Source: Lithodes maja
Taxonomy: Eukaryota > Arthropoda > Malacostraca > Decapoda > Lithodidae
Assembly (NCBI GenBank): GCA_037953745.1
Contig: JBAKBP010007116.1
Coordinates: 39,096 to 103,095 of the forward strand
Direction: 5' to 3'
DNA: 64,000 nt
The notes under the pieces were generated by a model. The model saw nothing but the letters and a program-made list of their open reading frames with translations, had not been told where the DNA came from and did not search any database. Positions 29,772-40,860 of this stretch are shown in pieces. Position 1 is the stretch's first letter. The number at the start of each line of letters is the position of its first letter. Position numbers and translations under genes: made by a program.

Positions 29772-31976
29772 TTAACGGGGAGACAGAAGAGAAGGAGGCA
29801 GAGGGGAGGACCGAAAACCGGGGGGCATAGGGAGGCTTGACAGCGAAAGAGAAGAAGAAAGAGGAGGGCCAGAGTGAGAGGACGAAAGAGAGACAGAAGG
29901 AAGAGAAGAAGGTTGGGAAGGGGTAGAGACGGAAGAGGGGGGGACAGGGGAAGGAGGAGGCGGTTGAGGGGTAAGGGGCAGTGTAGAGGGGACGGGATGA
30001 ATGTCAGCTGAAACGGTAAGAGGCGGGGGACGAGAAGAATCGAGAAAGGCTCGAATCTTGGGAATGGACTCAAAGGACATGTTTAAGACAGAGGGAGGGC
30101 GAAGGCAGGAAGAAGAAGAAAGAGATAGAGAGGAGGAGGAAGGAGGGGTGGAGGAAGGAGGCAACCTCTTTTTCTTCTTCTCACCGGGACTCGGACTCCG
30201 GACAGTACGGTGGAAGTCCCTGCGTTTAGAAGAGGAGTGGGGAGAGGGAGAACGGGAGGTACGGGAAGGAATTTTGGAAATCCGTTTGGTAGAGACAGGA
30301 GACCGGAAGGAAAGGGAACCACGTGACGAGGGAGGAGGAGAACGAGAGGAAGGCTTGGGATGGGACCGCTGGCGGGTGGGGCGTTGAGCCAAACCAGAAG
30401 AGAGGCGAGGAGAGGAAGTGGAAGGAGAGGAAACGGAAGTAGGAGTAGAAGAGTCAAGCACAGAGAAAGAGTTAGACAAAGGGATAGAAGACGAAGAGAC
30501 AGTAATAGGAGGAGTGGAGACAGAAGAAACCGAAGACGTAGAAGTAAGGGAAGAAGGGACAGAGAGCGGAACAGAGGAAGTAGAGGAAGAGGAGGACGAG
30601 GACAAGGGAAGCGGAACGGAGGGAGCGGAAGAAGAGACGGGAGGGTGAGAAAGAAGTGCAGAAATCGGACGAGGTGAGAAGCCCAGGCGAAGAGCTTCCT
30701 TACGGGCAGCAGAGTGAGTAAGGCCTTGTTTTGCTTTAAGAATTGTAACTTCAGATTCAAATTTGTAAACGGGGCAATCATGGGAATAGGCAGGATGGGA
30801 GGCTTTACAGTTGAGGCAGCAGGGGGTCGTAGACGGGCATTCATCAGCAATATGGCCAGGTTGCGCACAGTACGGGCAAGTAGGATAGTCGGGGTTGAGA
30901 GAGCGACAGTACTTCACGGGATGGCCAAAACGCCAGCAACCCCTGCACTGCTGAGGGCGGGGAAGGGATTCTAAGACGTCGACGCGAGTACCACCGACAA
31001 TAACGTGAGAAGGGAGAATATTACCGTCGAACGTTATTTTAGCGATATTAGAGGGATAGCGGCGATTGTGGCGAGGTTGGATGGTGTAACAGACAATATT
31101 AATTACAACATGGTCTTGAGCAACAACGGCCTTCCCAATAAGGTCGGCACAATCTTTGAAGTCCCGATCACCGAGTTGGATATAAGAAGGGATCAGGACA
31201 GTACCTGTGCACGAGTTCATTCTTTGGTCTTTAAAAGCAGGGATGGGAGTACCGTTGGGATCTGCAAAGGCTGCCATAGCAGCAGCCTGACTCTCGTTTT
31301 GCACTGTAACTAGACGGGAATGATCATGACGAGAGTGGAAAGTGACATCCTTGCCCACCCTCTGAAGGAGACTGAGGTGGAACAGAAGGTCATCTCCGGC
31401 AAGAGGGGCTGAGGCGGGGATAGAAAAGAATTTAACAAAATCGGCAGGGGCAAAGAGATCGGAGAGAGGAAGAATAGAAGAACGAGGGCGAGCAGAAGAA
31501 GAAACCGAAGTAGATGGAACCGAAGGCGAAGGAACTGAAGAAGAAGAAAAAGAAGGAGAATATGGTTCGAAAGTGACGATGTGAGATGAGGAAGCAATGG
31601 AGGAAGGAAGAGCGGCAGATGCAGTAGAAGGGATAGCAAACGACGGAAGAGAAGAGGGCAGAACCGGCGGAGCGGGGAGGGATATGGAAGAGGAAGCTGT
31701 AGAAGAAAGAGCAGGCTGAACTAATGAAGAATCGGAAAGAGAGGTGACACACTCCACGTCTACCAAAGTCGAAGCCGAGGAAGGCGCCGGAGAGCGGACA
31801 ATGAGGAGAGAGTCAGAGGTTTGAGCTGGTACGGTACGAGTAGGTACGGATGAGTCTAGGGCGGAAGCCCCAGAGAGTTGAGAAAGGTCAGGTGGAGAGT
31901 CCGTGAGATCGCGTGGGACGGGGACAGGGTGTGCCTTAGCCTGGTCCGGGGTAGTGGGGTTGGATGGACGTACCAT
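29772..31976 (-). CDS. LINE ORF1: Gag-like zinc-knuckle protein
   Basis: I place the start at the ATG complementary to 31974-31976 (MVRPSNPTTPDQAKAH). The frame is open upstream to 32198, but that part is hydrophobic and reads like translated 5' UTR. The protein (~734 residues) is Ser/Pro-rich at both ends. Its centre has an RNA-binding-like region followed by three knuckles: CRGCWRFGHPVKYC, CPYCAQPGHIADEC and CLNCKASHPAYSHDC, about 340-400 residues from the chosen start. In LINEs of this group ORF1p coats the element RNA and acts as a nucleic-acid chaperone. No frameshift is seen. Confidence 0.85.
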   Translation of the reverse strand: MVRPSNPTTPDQAKAHPVPVPRDLTDSPPDLSQLSGASALDSSVPTRTVPAQTSDSLLIVRSPAPSSASTLVDVECVTSLSDSSLVQPALSSTASSSISLPAPPVLPSSLPSFAIPSTASAALPSSIASSSHIVTFEPYSPSFSSSSVPSPSVPSTSVSSSARPRSSILPLSDLFAPADFVKFFSIPASAPLAGDDLLFHLSLLQRVGKDVTFHSRHDHSRLVTVQNESQAAAMAAFADPNGTPIPAFKDQRMNSCTGTVLIPSYIQLGDRDFKDCADLIGKAVVAQDHVVINIVCYTIQPRHNRRYPSNIAKITFDGNILPSHVIVGGTRVDVLESLPRPQQCRGCWRFGHPVKYCRSLNPDYPTCPYCAQPGHIADECPSTTPCCLNCKASHPAYSHDCPVYKFESEVTILKAKQGLTHSAARKEALRLGFSPRPISALLSHPPVSSSAPSVPLPLSSSSSSSTSSVPLSVPSSLTSTSSVSSVSTPPITVSSSSIPLSNSFSVLDSSTPTSVSSPSTSSPRLSSGLAQRPTRQRSHPKPSSRSPPPSSRGSLSFRSPVSTKRISKIPSRTSRSPSPHSSSKRRDFHRTVRSPSPGEKKKKRLPPSSTPPSSSSLSLSSSSCLRPPSVLNMSFESIPKIRAFLDSSRPPPLTVSADIHPVPSTLPLTPQPPPPSPVPPSSVSTPSQPSSLPSVSLSSSHSGPPLSSSLSLSSLPMPPGFRSSPLPPSLLSPR

Positions 31977-32770
31977 GATGACCCAAGTTGTTTTTACTAT
32001 TCTAATTTCGGTTTGTCGGAAAACGAAAAAGGAAAGAAAAACTAACCAAGGGGAAGAAAAAGAAAAGAAAAACAGAAACAAAGCAAAAAGAAAGAGCGTA
32101 CCAGAAGAGCTAACAGAGCCCCCCGTCGCGAGGCAGGGAGCACCGACCCCCACACCGACGGCACAAACAGGGGCAGGTCCTAGGGGGTTCATCCCCATAC
32201 CCTACCCCCCTAGACAAGGGGGGATAGCACCACTACGTACAGAGAGGCCTAGCTTAGGCAAAACCGCTATACTGGGACTGAGGGCAAAATGAATTGCAAA
32301 CATCCCCAATCTGTACGTAATGGAGGGCAGCCGGACAGAAGCCAGGAAACCCACCAGGAAGGTAGACCGGACCCCCGGAAACCGAGACCGGGCCTCACTG
32401 ATGGGCGGTCCATGGGGCGACCGCGCCGCCGCCCCCGGTACCAACCCCCATGTGCAGTGAGCTAGCTGCCACTGCCCCTGTAAACGGGTAGGAGGCAGAA
32501 CTCCCCACTCAGCGAGGGAAGGCGTCTAGAGCCTAGCCGGCACAATTTAGTGAAAAAGGAGGAGGAAACCCTCCGCAAAGCGAGGTCAAAATCGGGAACC
32601 AGAAAAACGCTGTCACCGGAAGGTTCCGCTTATCCCAAAGACGACGGGGGGGTACTTCGTCCACGACGCCGCTGTAATCCCTGCTCCGAAGAGTGGATGA
32701 CAGCGACCCCGCTTCGAGCCCCGCCACCACGACAAGGTGGCCCCCCAACGGCGGGGTTAGCGCTTAACAG
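31977..32770 (-). other. LINE 5' UTR
   Basis: GC-rich leader upstream of ORF1. Near its start on the minus strand, GGCCACCTTGTCGTGGTGGC (about 32724-32743) can fold as a GCCACC/GGTGGC hairpin. Similar hairpins are common at LINE 5' ends. Short direct repeats with CCCCTAG and GGGGG runs are also present. No tRNA or promoter motif can be asserted. Confidence 0.5.
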
Positions 32771-32907
32771 GTTAAGGGTTAAAATACAGAACCAGATTTG
32801 TAAGCAGTCTATTTTCTTTGCAATATCAATATAAATACCATCACAAAAATCAATACCTTTATATATCAAAATGCACATAAATGTTAGATTTCAGTGGGCA
32901 TTTTCTA

Positions 32908-33394
32908 TTAACCCTCCGACCCCGGCTATATATTATATATATATTCCTCGAAATCCGGGTGTTTTGGCCGAAAAACGTCTAGGCTAGGCTACCGTATATT
33001 CGTTAATCAGACTGCTTCCCGCATTCCCGCGCATCCCCAAGCGTAGCTGTGTTATTTACCTGTAAAATGGCCTTAAGTAGAGCTCTCTAAGTCAACTGGG
33101 TGAGCTGTGATGATGATTTCATTGGAGATAACTTTATGGCCAAACCAGCCACTTTACACCACTTTTCGATACTGAACAACAACATACAGGCACACACGAA
33201 CAAGCGACGCTCTCCTTCTTGTGGCCGGAGATGCGGAGCGTCGGTCCAGCCGGCTGTTGTTTACATGCGTCGGACCGACGCCTCGCACACGAAGCTCACA
33301 GGCTTTCAAGCAATGGTACAATGTAGTACCACCCGGGTTCCTGGGGCCAAAAAAAAATGGTACACGTGTGTACCAACCGGGTTTGAAGGGTTAA
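32908..33394 (-). mobile_element. T2 TTAA-flanked element, copy 2
   Basis: 487 bp, TTAA at 32908-32911 and 33391-33394, inverted relative to copy 1 at 17672. By eye the two differ at a single base near the AT-rich end (CCGGGGCCGG versus CCGGGGTCGG in element orientation). Two almost identical copies 15 kb apart indicate very recent movement or gene conversion. Confidence 0.9.
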
Positions 33395-33780
33395 TATAAC
33401 TCATTAAAGCACTGCATACAAATCTTATGCTGTACCCTAAATTACTTTTTCTCCAATAAGTTCAATAGCTTCCATAGCATGTACTTATTTATGGCTAAAG
33501 AGCATCTCAAACATAATAAATTTTAGAATGTGCAAACTTTTAGTGATGTCAAGTAGACAGTCCTTAACATCTAGTACACAGTCCTTGACAACATCTACTA
33601 AAGTATATAGAGTAAAATAATTTCTACTTCATATATTTTCATTTTTGTATATATATTAAATTAGAGATTATTTATCAGGACACCCACCCTACCCCAGCTC
33701 TTGAGCAAGGAGTGTATGGTGGTGAAAACAAATTTTGAAAGCATATAATTTTCCTCTTATATATACTGTACCATGACTTA
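33395..33780. repeat. AT-rich DNA with a SINE 3' tail
   Basis: The segment 33676-33730 (ATCAGGACACCCACCC then GTGTATGGTGGTGAAAAC) matches the tail of the SINEs at 50849 and 55514 and a piece at 39685-39760. The remainder is AT-rich, without features. Confidence 0.55.
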
Positions 33781-34046
33781 CCATGAAAAGGAACAACTTG
33801 AGATGGTTCGGCCATATGGAAAGCGAGAGAATGACTAAGAGGGTGTACGAGAGCGAGGTGGAGGGACAGAGGGGGAGAGGTAGACCGAATATGAGGTGGA
33901 AGGATGGAGTGAGGAACTACATGAATGAAGGCGGTGCTGGTTGGGGGGAGGGGCGTCGACTGACTGGGGACAGAGGTGCATGGGGGCGGTTCGTTCGTGG
34001 CCACCCCTTCGGGGATCACGGCGTCAGGCAATAGATAGATAGATAG
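33781..34046 (+). mobile_element. 5'-truncated RTE-like LINE end with 11-bp target duplication
   Basis: Flanked by ACCATGACTTA at 33770-33780 and 34047-34057. The insert encodes NNLRWFGHMESERMTKRVYE, then GQRGRGRPNMRWKDGVRNY, the arginine-rich C-terminal end of RTE/Proto2-like LINE reverse transcriptases. After the stop it ends GGCGTCAGGCAATAGATAGA with a GATA tail. The clean flanking repeat and truncation are typical of target-primed insertion. Confidence 0.8.
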
Positions 34047-34349
34047 ACCATGACTTATATTTTCAGAGGGAATTACATTGCCTTCATAAATACTTAATTT
34101 GTCTTCAAACATACCAAATAATGCACATTCTAAAACAGCATTCCATTAAAGATTTCATTACTGTATTATGCAGTTGTAGAAAAATATGCATAACTTCTAC
34201 ATCCAGTATTAATAAAGACAACTTTGAGTCGACATAATAGAAAAATGACAACACTTGAATATTGCAAAATTTCTAGTACTTCTATTTTATTTTTACTTTT
34301 TTTTAGGAAAATTGGGATTGGAGTACAGTATATAGATAGAATTTTTCCT

Positions 34350-34785
34350 GCAGTCTCAAGTTGGCCAACCCCACCTATGGGGTATGTGCCCGAGTATATA
34401 CTAATTCCCAAATTAATTGCTTTAATTGCAAAGTATTTTGACAAACACTAAGATTTAATTATATTTTAATTTCCATTTGGGCTCTGTCTCAAGTCTGCCA
34501 ACCCCAGCTATGGGGTATGTGCCTGAGTATATACATAAACACCAATTTCATTACTTTAAATTTTTAGTCTTTGGACAAATGCTCAAATATTCCAAAAATG
34601 ATATTTATTTAAAAGTTAATCTCCCTGTGCAGGCTCAGTCTCAAGTCTGCAAACCCAAACTATGGGGTATATATACCAGAGTAGATTTAATTACTTTAAT
34701 TTCCAAGTCTATTTTGCAAGCAATATTTTGTTATCATATTTTGTTATGAATTTCTTTCTATTGAAGTCTCAAGTTGTCAATATTT
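34350..34785 (+). repeat. Three diverged tandem repeats of about 140 bp
   Basis: CTCAAGT(T/C)(T/G)G(C)CAACCCC and TATGGGGTATGTGCC(C/T)GAG recur near 34355, 34488 and 34638, each followed by an AT-rich stretch. The motif GGGCCCGAATATATACATAC near 51570 and 56240 is related. There is no coding function. Confidence 0.55.
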
Positions 34786-35599
34786 AAAACTCAATCAGAA
34801 TAATTATGAATCTTCTACAAGTGCATCGTAAACTTTAATCATCTATACAAACAGAACTTGCACCTTAAACTTTCACTATACAATTACTTCCTTTATTCTG
34901 GCTAATAGATTATTTATTCAGCTTAGGTAGGGCCTGTGAGTCAGAAGGTTGATCTAGTCATTCCTCTTTAGACTCCAAGGTCCCTCTTAAACTGCTCAAA
35001 AAGTCAGAATATGGAAAAATATATTGCATTCCAAAAGGATTAATACACCATGGGTTAGTGACATTTTTAGCTCCATGTTAAACAGACAAATAAATCATAA
35101 ATATAACAATTAAGCCCTTTACAAATGTAGTTATAAATTTATAAAACTACGTATGAACTAAACCTATACCAGTTGTGTTAATCATTCAATAAAACTATGA
35201 ACTCACTAAAAGCCTATTAATTATACCTAATGTAGTAGTAATTATATAAAACTATGAACTAAAAGCCTATTGATTATACCTATAACTTTCATACTGTACT
35301 ATAGACCAAGGCATCACTATCTCCATCAGGCTTCCCTAGTACCATAAAAGATGATCCTTATTACCATATATAGGTACAGTACTGTATTAATAACTACTCT
35401 TCTCAGAAGCTATAACCAAGTTTGAGCCATAAGCAAAAACACAAATGTAACCTTCAGATTCCAAGTATTTTAAGGATATATACCGTAAAATTTATAACTA
35501 TTTCTCAATCCTCACTCTTAAATACAGCTATATATCCCATATATATATGACTAATTACAGTTCAAGCAAATCTGCCCACAAATTTACTTTCAGATAACA
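34786..35599. other. AT-rich, no gene
   Basis: Contains a short direct repeat (AAAACTATGAACT ... AAAAGCCTATTRATTATACC at about 35190 and 35250). Otherwise nothing is recognisable. Confidence 0.45.
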
Positions 35600-36473
35600 G
35601 TTACTGTACTAGAGTAATAACTGGTACTGTACTAGAGTAATAACTGGTACTGTACTAGAGTAATAACTGGTACTGTACTAGAGTAATAACTGGTACTGTA
35701 CTAGAGTAATAACTGGTACTGTACTAGAGTAATAACTGGTACTGTACTAGAGTAATAACTGGTACTGTACTAGAGTAATAACTGGTACTGTACTAGAGTA
35801 ATAACTGGTACTGTACTAGAGTAATAACTGGTACTGTACTAGAGTAATAACTGGTACTGTACTAGAGTAATAACTGGTACTGTACTAGAGTAATAACTGG
35901 TACTGTACTAGAATAATAACTGGTACTGTACTAGAGTAATAACTGGTACTGTACTAGAGTAATAACTGGTACTGTACTAGAGTAATAACTGGTACTGTAC
36001 TAGAGTAATAACTGGTACTGTACTAGAGTAATAACTGGTACTGTACTAGAGTAATAACTGGTACTGTACTAGAGTAATAACTGGTACTGTACTAGAGTAA
36101 TAACTGGTACTGTACTAGAGTAATAACTGGTACTGTACTAGAGTAATAACTGGTACTGTACTAGAGTAATAACTGGTACTGTACTAGAGTAATAACTGGT
36201 ACTGTACTAGAGTAATAACTGGTACTGTACTAGAGTAATAACTGGTACTGTACTAGAGTAATAACTGGTACTGTACTAGAATAATAACTGGTACTGTACT
36301 AGAATAATAACTGGTACTGTACTAGAGTAATAACTGGTACTGTACTAGAGTAATAACTGGTACTGTACTAGAGTAATAACTGGTACTGTACTAGAGTAAT
36401 AACTGGTACTGTACTAGAGTAATAACTGGTACTGTACTAGAGTAATAACTGGTACTGTACTAGAGTAATAAAG
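35600..36473. repeat. 23-bp minisatellite, about 38 units
   Basis: Tandem array of ACTAGAGTAATAACTGGTACTGT. Nearly all units are identical. I see only AGAATAATAAC variants near 35911, 36281 and 36304. Each unit contains GTAC and CTAG. The homogeneity indicates recent expansion. Confidence 0.95.
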
Positions 36474-37792
36474 TTAATATTTCTAGCATTTGGGAAGTCA
36501 GCCAGGGTATCTTATTTTATAGGCAAATTCCTCAGAGCATCAAGTCACATTTTCAGCCCCAATTATAGATTACACTATTCTTAGACTTCACTGGACTTTA
36601 TATAAATGACAGTTACTTTCTTCAGGCTAACATTTGGGATTGAATTCTTAGCCTTCCAGCCTATTAAACTACTTTTCAGAATGTATAGAGACCATTAATA
36701 CACTTTACTCAGCTTAGGATCTAAAGTTATAAATGGACAATTAAGGTTCTTCCATTCCCATAGTATTTTTTAATTACTACAGGTAATTTACTCATTACAC
36801 CATTAGGTAAATCTTTTACTTATACATTTAATATATAATTTAAGTTTTATACCAACATTTCACTTAGGGATACTGCATTTGCAATTATAATGTATAGTAC
36901 TGTATATTCTTCGAGAGTACCGTATCAAATACAAAAAATGACTGCAAACTTTATTTCAGTTATTTGCCTATTAGTTATTCAGTCTTATTATTATATTATC
37001 AGTATTATTAGTTATTCAGTCTCTTATAAACTACAATGGAGTTTCACTTACGCCAACATTGCTCTTGCTTTATCAAATTTCAAACTTTATTGCCAATTGC
37101 TATTTTGACAAGTACTTGGTCTTTAGTCATTTGTGTTTTGGTTTCTTTCGCAACTTTTACATTCAAATTTTTAACTAAGCTGCCAGACTAATTACAAAAA
37201 CATTAAAGACTACAGTATATAGAACCAATCATTATCAGATCTTTTACCAAACTTATTCCTACCATATTTTCCTATTTATAACTAGTCACTACTACAACTA
37301 GGTACTTCTATTTTCAGCCTAACCCTATCCATTGAACAATACAGCATATCAAAATTTATAATGGGCTTATATGGTATATATACAAAACATTTCATATTTT
37401 TCTTTATTTACCAATGGAGCAAAAAGTCAAAACTTACAATAGTGCATTAAAATCATAGTCTAAAATAAATTAGGTTAAAGCTTTGATACTGCAGATAAAT
37501 TCCTTTCCTTAACTTAGGGAGTTAACGAAAGCAACTCAAAGCTCTCCCATTTACTTTTACCTTGCCAAGTTCGGTTTGTATAAATTTACTCTGTTAGGAA
37601 GGTTTACAGAACCCTTACAAACTTAAAATATTTCCAAAACACCATGATGTTAATTCTTTTAAGTTAATAAACACCTTCAGGATTAGGAAGCGTTCAGTTT
37701 ATTCGATCATTAGATGCTTTTATTCACCTTAGGAAGGATCTATGGATTCAGATTTTGTCACCAACCAACTTTACTTCTAAACTCAATGATAA
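36474..37792. other. AT-rich, no gene
   Basis: Only short frames below 75 codons, which are AT-composition artefacts. No element ends or RNA genes are recognised. Confidence 0.45.
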
Positions 37793-37990
37793 ATGCTAGG
37801 GGAGGTGTGGTGGAGTGGTCATGCCACTGGATTGGTAATCCAATGGACCCGGGTTCAAATCCCGATATGTCAATGGGAAGATATTATTGGGATTGAATTT
37901 GTGCTGTACCTAGTATCAGTGCATTACCACAAAGCCCACCGAAATGCCAAAAAAATACCCTCATTGTTCCCTGATTAAATAACACTGTAT
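37793..37990 (+). repeat. tRNA-Thr-like-headed SINE
   Basis: 37803-37875 folds as a tRNA-like head: box A GTGGTGGAGTGGTC, an anticodon arm with loop TTGGTAA (GGT, threonine type) and box B GGGTTCAAATCCCG. A non-tRNA body follows. The acceptor stem does not pair well and the head runs into the body, so this is a SINE and not a tRNA gene. Confidence 0.7.
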
Positions 37991-38030
37991 GAATATTCCC
38001 ATATTCAAAATATGTTACAGGGGGACAATG

Positions 38031-38300
38031 CCTAGTGAGTTCACTGCTCAATAGGTGGCGTTCTGAGAGTGAGGGTCTGAGTCTGGAGGGTGAGACGGTG
38101 AAGCACTTGAGCGAAGCAACCGGCCGCTTCAGAGATGGAGCTGCTTCGAGCCATGATGGATGCTTCACATGTCTCACTCCCCAGACTGGAACAAGACCTC
38201 ACGGGCTTCACCGTGTTGAGCGGTGAAATGTACAGGCTCTCAGCCTATGCCCGAGAGGGAGTAGTTGGAATATAGAAAAAAAAAAAAAAAAAAAAAAAAA
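38031..38300 (+). repeat. Poly-A-tailed retroposon (SINE-like), copy 2
   Basis: Plus-strand relative of 8143-8462: TCAATAGGTGGCGTTCTGAG, CTGGAACAAGACCTCACGGG and the end TTGGAATATAG with a 24-A tail at 38277-38300. Internal sequences differ considerably between copies. Confidence 0.7.
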
Positions 38301-39250
38301 CATGGGACACTCCAAGGACTCGAACCAAGGATATTACTAAAGTAAATTTAATGAAAAATACTGTACATGTGGCACTCCAAGGACTCTAACCTAGGAGACA
38401 GAAATTCTGCACATTTATGCATTACGCTATCAAGACCATTAAAGAATTATGCACAAGGCTACGATATATTGGGTAGATTTGAGTTGCCAAAGACCTTCCT
38501 AAAACACAGAAATTATATAAAGATCTAATAAACTTTATGCGCATCTTAATACCGAGGGAGCAAAGACTCTCCAAACATTGCTTCCGAAGGAATATAAATG
38601 ATACCAGTGGAACAATTAATACCCCCGAAGCTAAGCCTACATAAACAAACTCTCGCTCTCTCCGTTCATCCCTATATCCCGGGCACCTCGGGGGCAGGAC
38701 CCGACGTTCGGAATCACTACTTATTGACAACCTTGTTGCGTACTAGCAGGAGACTTATGAATGACCGTACTAGTTTTCAGGCTGCAGTCGTGGGCCCGGA
38801 ATATACTCAAAAAAACAAATAAAATAAAAGCTCTACAGCTAAAAATCATTAAATTTAAAGTTACCCTTCCTAGCATAATCCCACCCCCTATCTCTCAGAA
38901 TATACTAACAAACCAATACAAATAAAAGTAATAAATCTAATAAAGTACCACCCCATTTAAATAAAAGTTATAAATCTAATAAGCAACTATTCTTATCAAT
39001 TACAAACTCAAATTTACTTTAATAAACTGATTAAAGCATATGGTCCTCCCGGGATTCGAACCCGGGACACCACAAGCAGAATTTAATAAACTAATATCAT
39101 ATGATCCTCCCGGGACACCACACCCAGAACATAAGCACCTTAAGCCATTACACCAACAACTTTACTTCAAAACTCAATGAAATCAACAAATACATGTGGC
39201 ACTCCAAGGACTAACCTAGGATACTCACAAAATTATACTTTAATTTTTAA
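38301..39250 (-). repeat. tRNA-like fragments in AT-rich DNA
   Basis: Several tRNA 3'-half-like pieces on the minus strand. Near 38366-38436 a tRNA-like unit reads TAGCGTAATGC ... CTAGGTTAGAGTCC. At 39049-39090 a strong T-arm reads CCCGGGTTCGAATCCCGGG. Partial pieces lie at about 38305, 39108 and 39195. None is a complete functional tRNA. They look like SINE heads or debris. Confidence 0.55.
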
Positions 39251-40559
39251 GTTAATCCACCCACCCAAAACCCATTCTCCCCCGCCCGAGAGATATGCTC
39301 CGCGGTTCCAATATTCAATTTGTGAACTAACTTACTGCATTCAATCCCCATTTCAGGGTAGCAGTACTGTACAAGGGGCAGATCCCTTCTGGCACTCCTC
39401 CATTCACATTCCGCCATTCACATTCCGGATAAGTAGATAGGTTAAAAGATTCAATTTTGGGCAAGATTCGGAGATAATCTCAAATCACTTTAACTTTACT
39501 TTCATCACAGCTACCCTTAGACAGTTTTATTAAGCTTAGGAAACATCGTTACGAATACAAATACGCTTGGATGCCATACTCTTCATAAACTTAATAAAAT
39601 TGAAGGAAAACTAATAAAGCAGTTATTACAGTCTGAATTTACATTTAGTGAACACTTTTATAAACATTTGTGATAACCATTCACTGAAGTCCCCGATCAT
39701 TAGGGCACCCACCCTAACCCAGCTATAAGTCAGCACGGAGTACATGGTGGTCAAAACTGCATCAAATATAATACTTAGCCATTTGGATTAGTGGTCTTTT
39801 CTTCTTACTGCGTTCCTTTTTAAGTTTTTTGGTTTATTTTGCAAGTTTTACATTATAATTGAAGTTAAAAAGATATTTAAACTTTCTTACATTTGCCTCA
39901 TTTGCGTGGCATTTTTATAACTTTTTATGTAATTTAGAAGAAATCGGCTTTTGGCCGAGCCATTTTTCTACCGAAAAAACCACAAATTTATTTTGAGTGT
40001 CTTTAGTATTTATTTAAACCTTTGAGGTCAAAGGATTTTTTTATTAATTTATATTTTTTCACCAAAACTTTACTTCTAAACTCAATGAAATTAACAAATA
40101 CAAGACACTCAAAGGACTCTAACCTAGGATACTCACACCAATATTCCGCACATTTATGCTATCAAGACAATTAACATGAAAGGTCATAGTTTAAGTATTA
40201 CACTATGAAATTATGCCAAAATATTACAACCCTTTGTAACCGTACCTATTCTTCCATCACTATCACAACGTTAATAAAGTATCCTACTTGTTCCACCGGG
40301 TTTATCATTTTAAAGTTTACCCTGTAAGCATATCATTTGGCTACATTCATGTTTATAGAGGATATATCACATTAGGCTGGATTTAGAGGTAATAGAAATG
40401 GGGGAGGGGGGATTCAGGGCGCTACAGGACAGACCGTCACTTTCAACATAAATACTAATATTCGCCGCGGTCCCTTCAAGGTCCGGTACTAACGGCTCAT
40501 ATTTTCTAGAACATTTACCGATGAACAGGCTGTCGGCATAGGCCCAGAATATTTAAAAT
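39251..40559. other. AT-rich with SINE tail and tRNA-like fragment
   Basis: 39680-39760 matches the SINE tail (AGGGCACCCACCCTAACCC, then CATGGTGGTCAAAACTGCAT). 40100-40170 is another minus-strand tRNA-like piece (CTCAAAGGACTCTAACCTAG). A TGAAGTTAAAAAGATATTT-type stretch near 39860 resembles the repeat at 43090. No gene is present. Confidence 0.5.
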
Positions 40560-40860
40560 ATAGTATGGACAATTTTCTAGCAAAATATGTACAACGGCTA
40601 CTTTTTAAGCTTGATTGAAGTCTAGAGCAAACCAAATTTTTTCTATCTAATTTTTTTTTTTTTTTTTTGTAAAGTTGGATTGAAAGTCTACAGAGCAAAC
40701 TAAGACATTTTTTCAGCAAACAGACATTTTATATATTGAAAACAAAAAAATAAGTTTGATTGAAAGTATACAGAGCAAACCAAGACATTTTTCTATCGAA
40801 AAATGCACAAGGGGTGCTTTATATTAAGCTTGATTGAAGTCTAGAGAGAAAACAAAGTAA
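40560..40860. repeat. Diverged tandem repeats around GATTGAAAGTCTACAGAGC
   Basis: About four imperfect units of 70-100 bp containing TTGATTGAAGTCTAGAG or the variant above, followed by CAAACCAA(G)AC and ATTTTTCTATC. A T-run occurs near 40651-40669. Confidence 0.55.

Larger units (their letters stand above)
25620..32770 (-). mobile_element. I-group LINE, nearly full length
   Basis: A minus-strand two-ORF non-LTR retrotransposon of about 7.1 kb. It has a GC-rich 5' UTR (32200-32770) with a GCCACC...GGTGGC hairpin, ORF1 with zinc knuckles, an intergenic region with repeated CACACTTATG(T/C)ACAAC(A/T)A units, and ORF2 with endonuclease, reverse transcriptase and RNase H. RNase H after the reverse transcriptase places it with the I/R1/LOA-type LINEs rather than Jockey. 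One frameshift is visible. No clear target duplication was found. Confidence 0.85.

Noticed and set aside
31977..32198. Hydrophobic N-terminal extension of LINE ORF1 as a signal or membrane segment
   Set aside because: It arises from a purine-rich plus-strand tract in the 5' UTR. The Met at 31976 starts the typical Ser/Pro-rich ORF1 sequence.
32700..32770. HDV-like self-cleaving ribozyme at the LINE 5' end
   Set aside because: LINE 5' ends can carry such ribozymes, but I could only see a simple GCCACC/GGTGGC hairpin and could not build the double pseudoknot.
35600..36473. CRISPR array
   Set aside because: Units are contiguous 23-bp tandem repeats with no unique spacers, and the genome is eukaryotic. 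The same holds for the 33/35-bp arrays.
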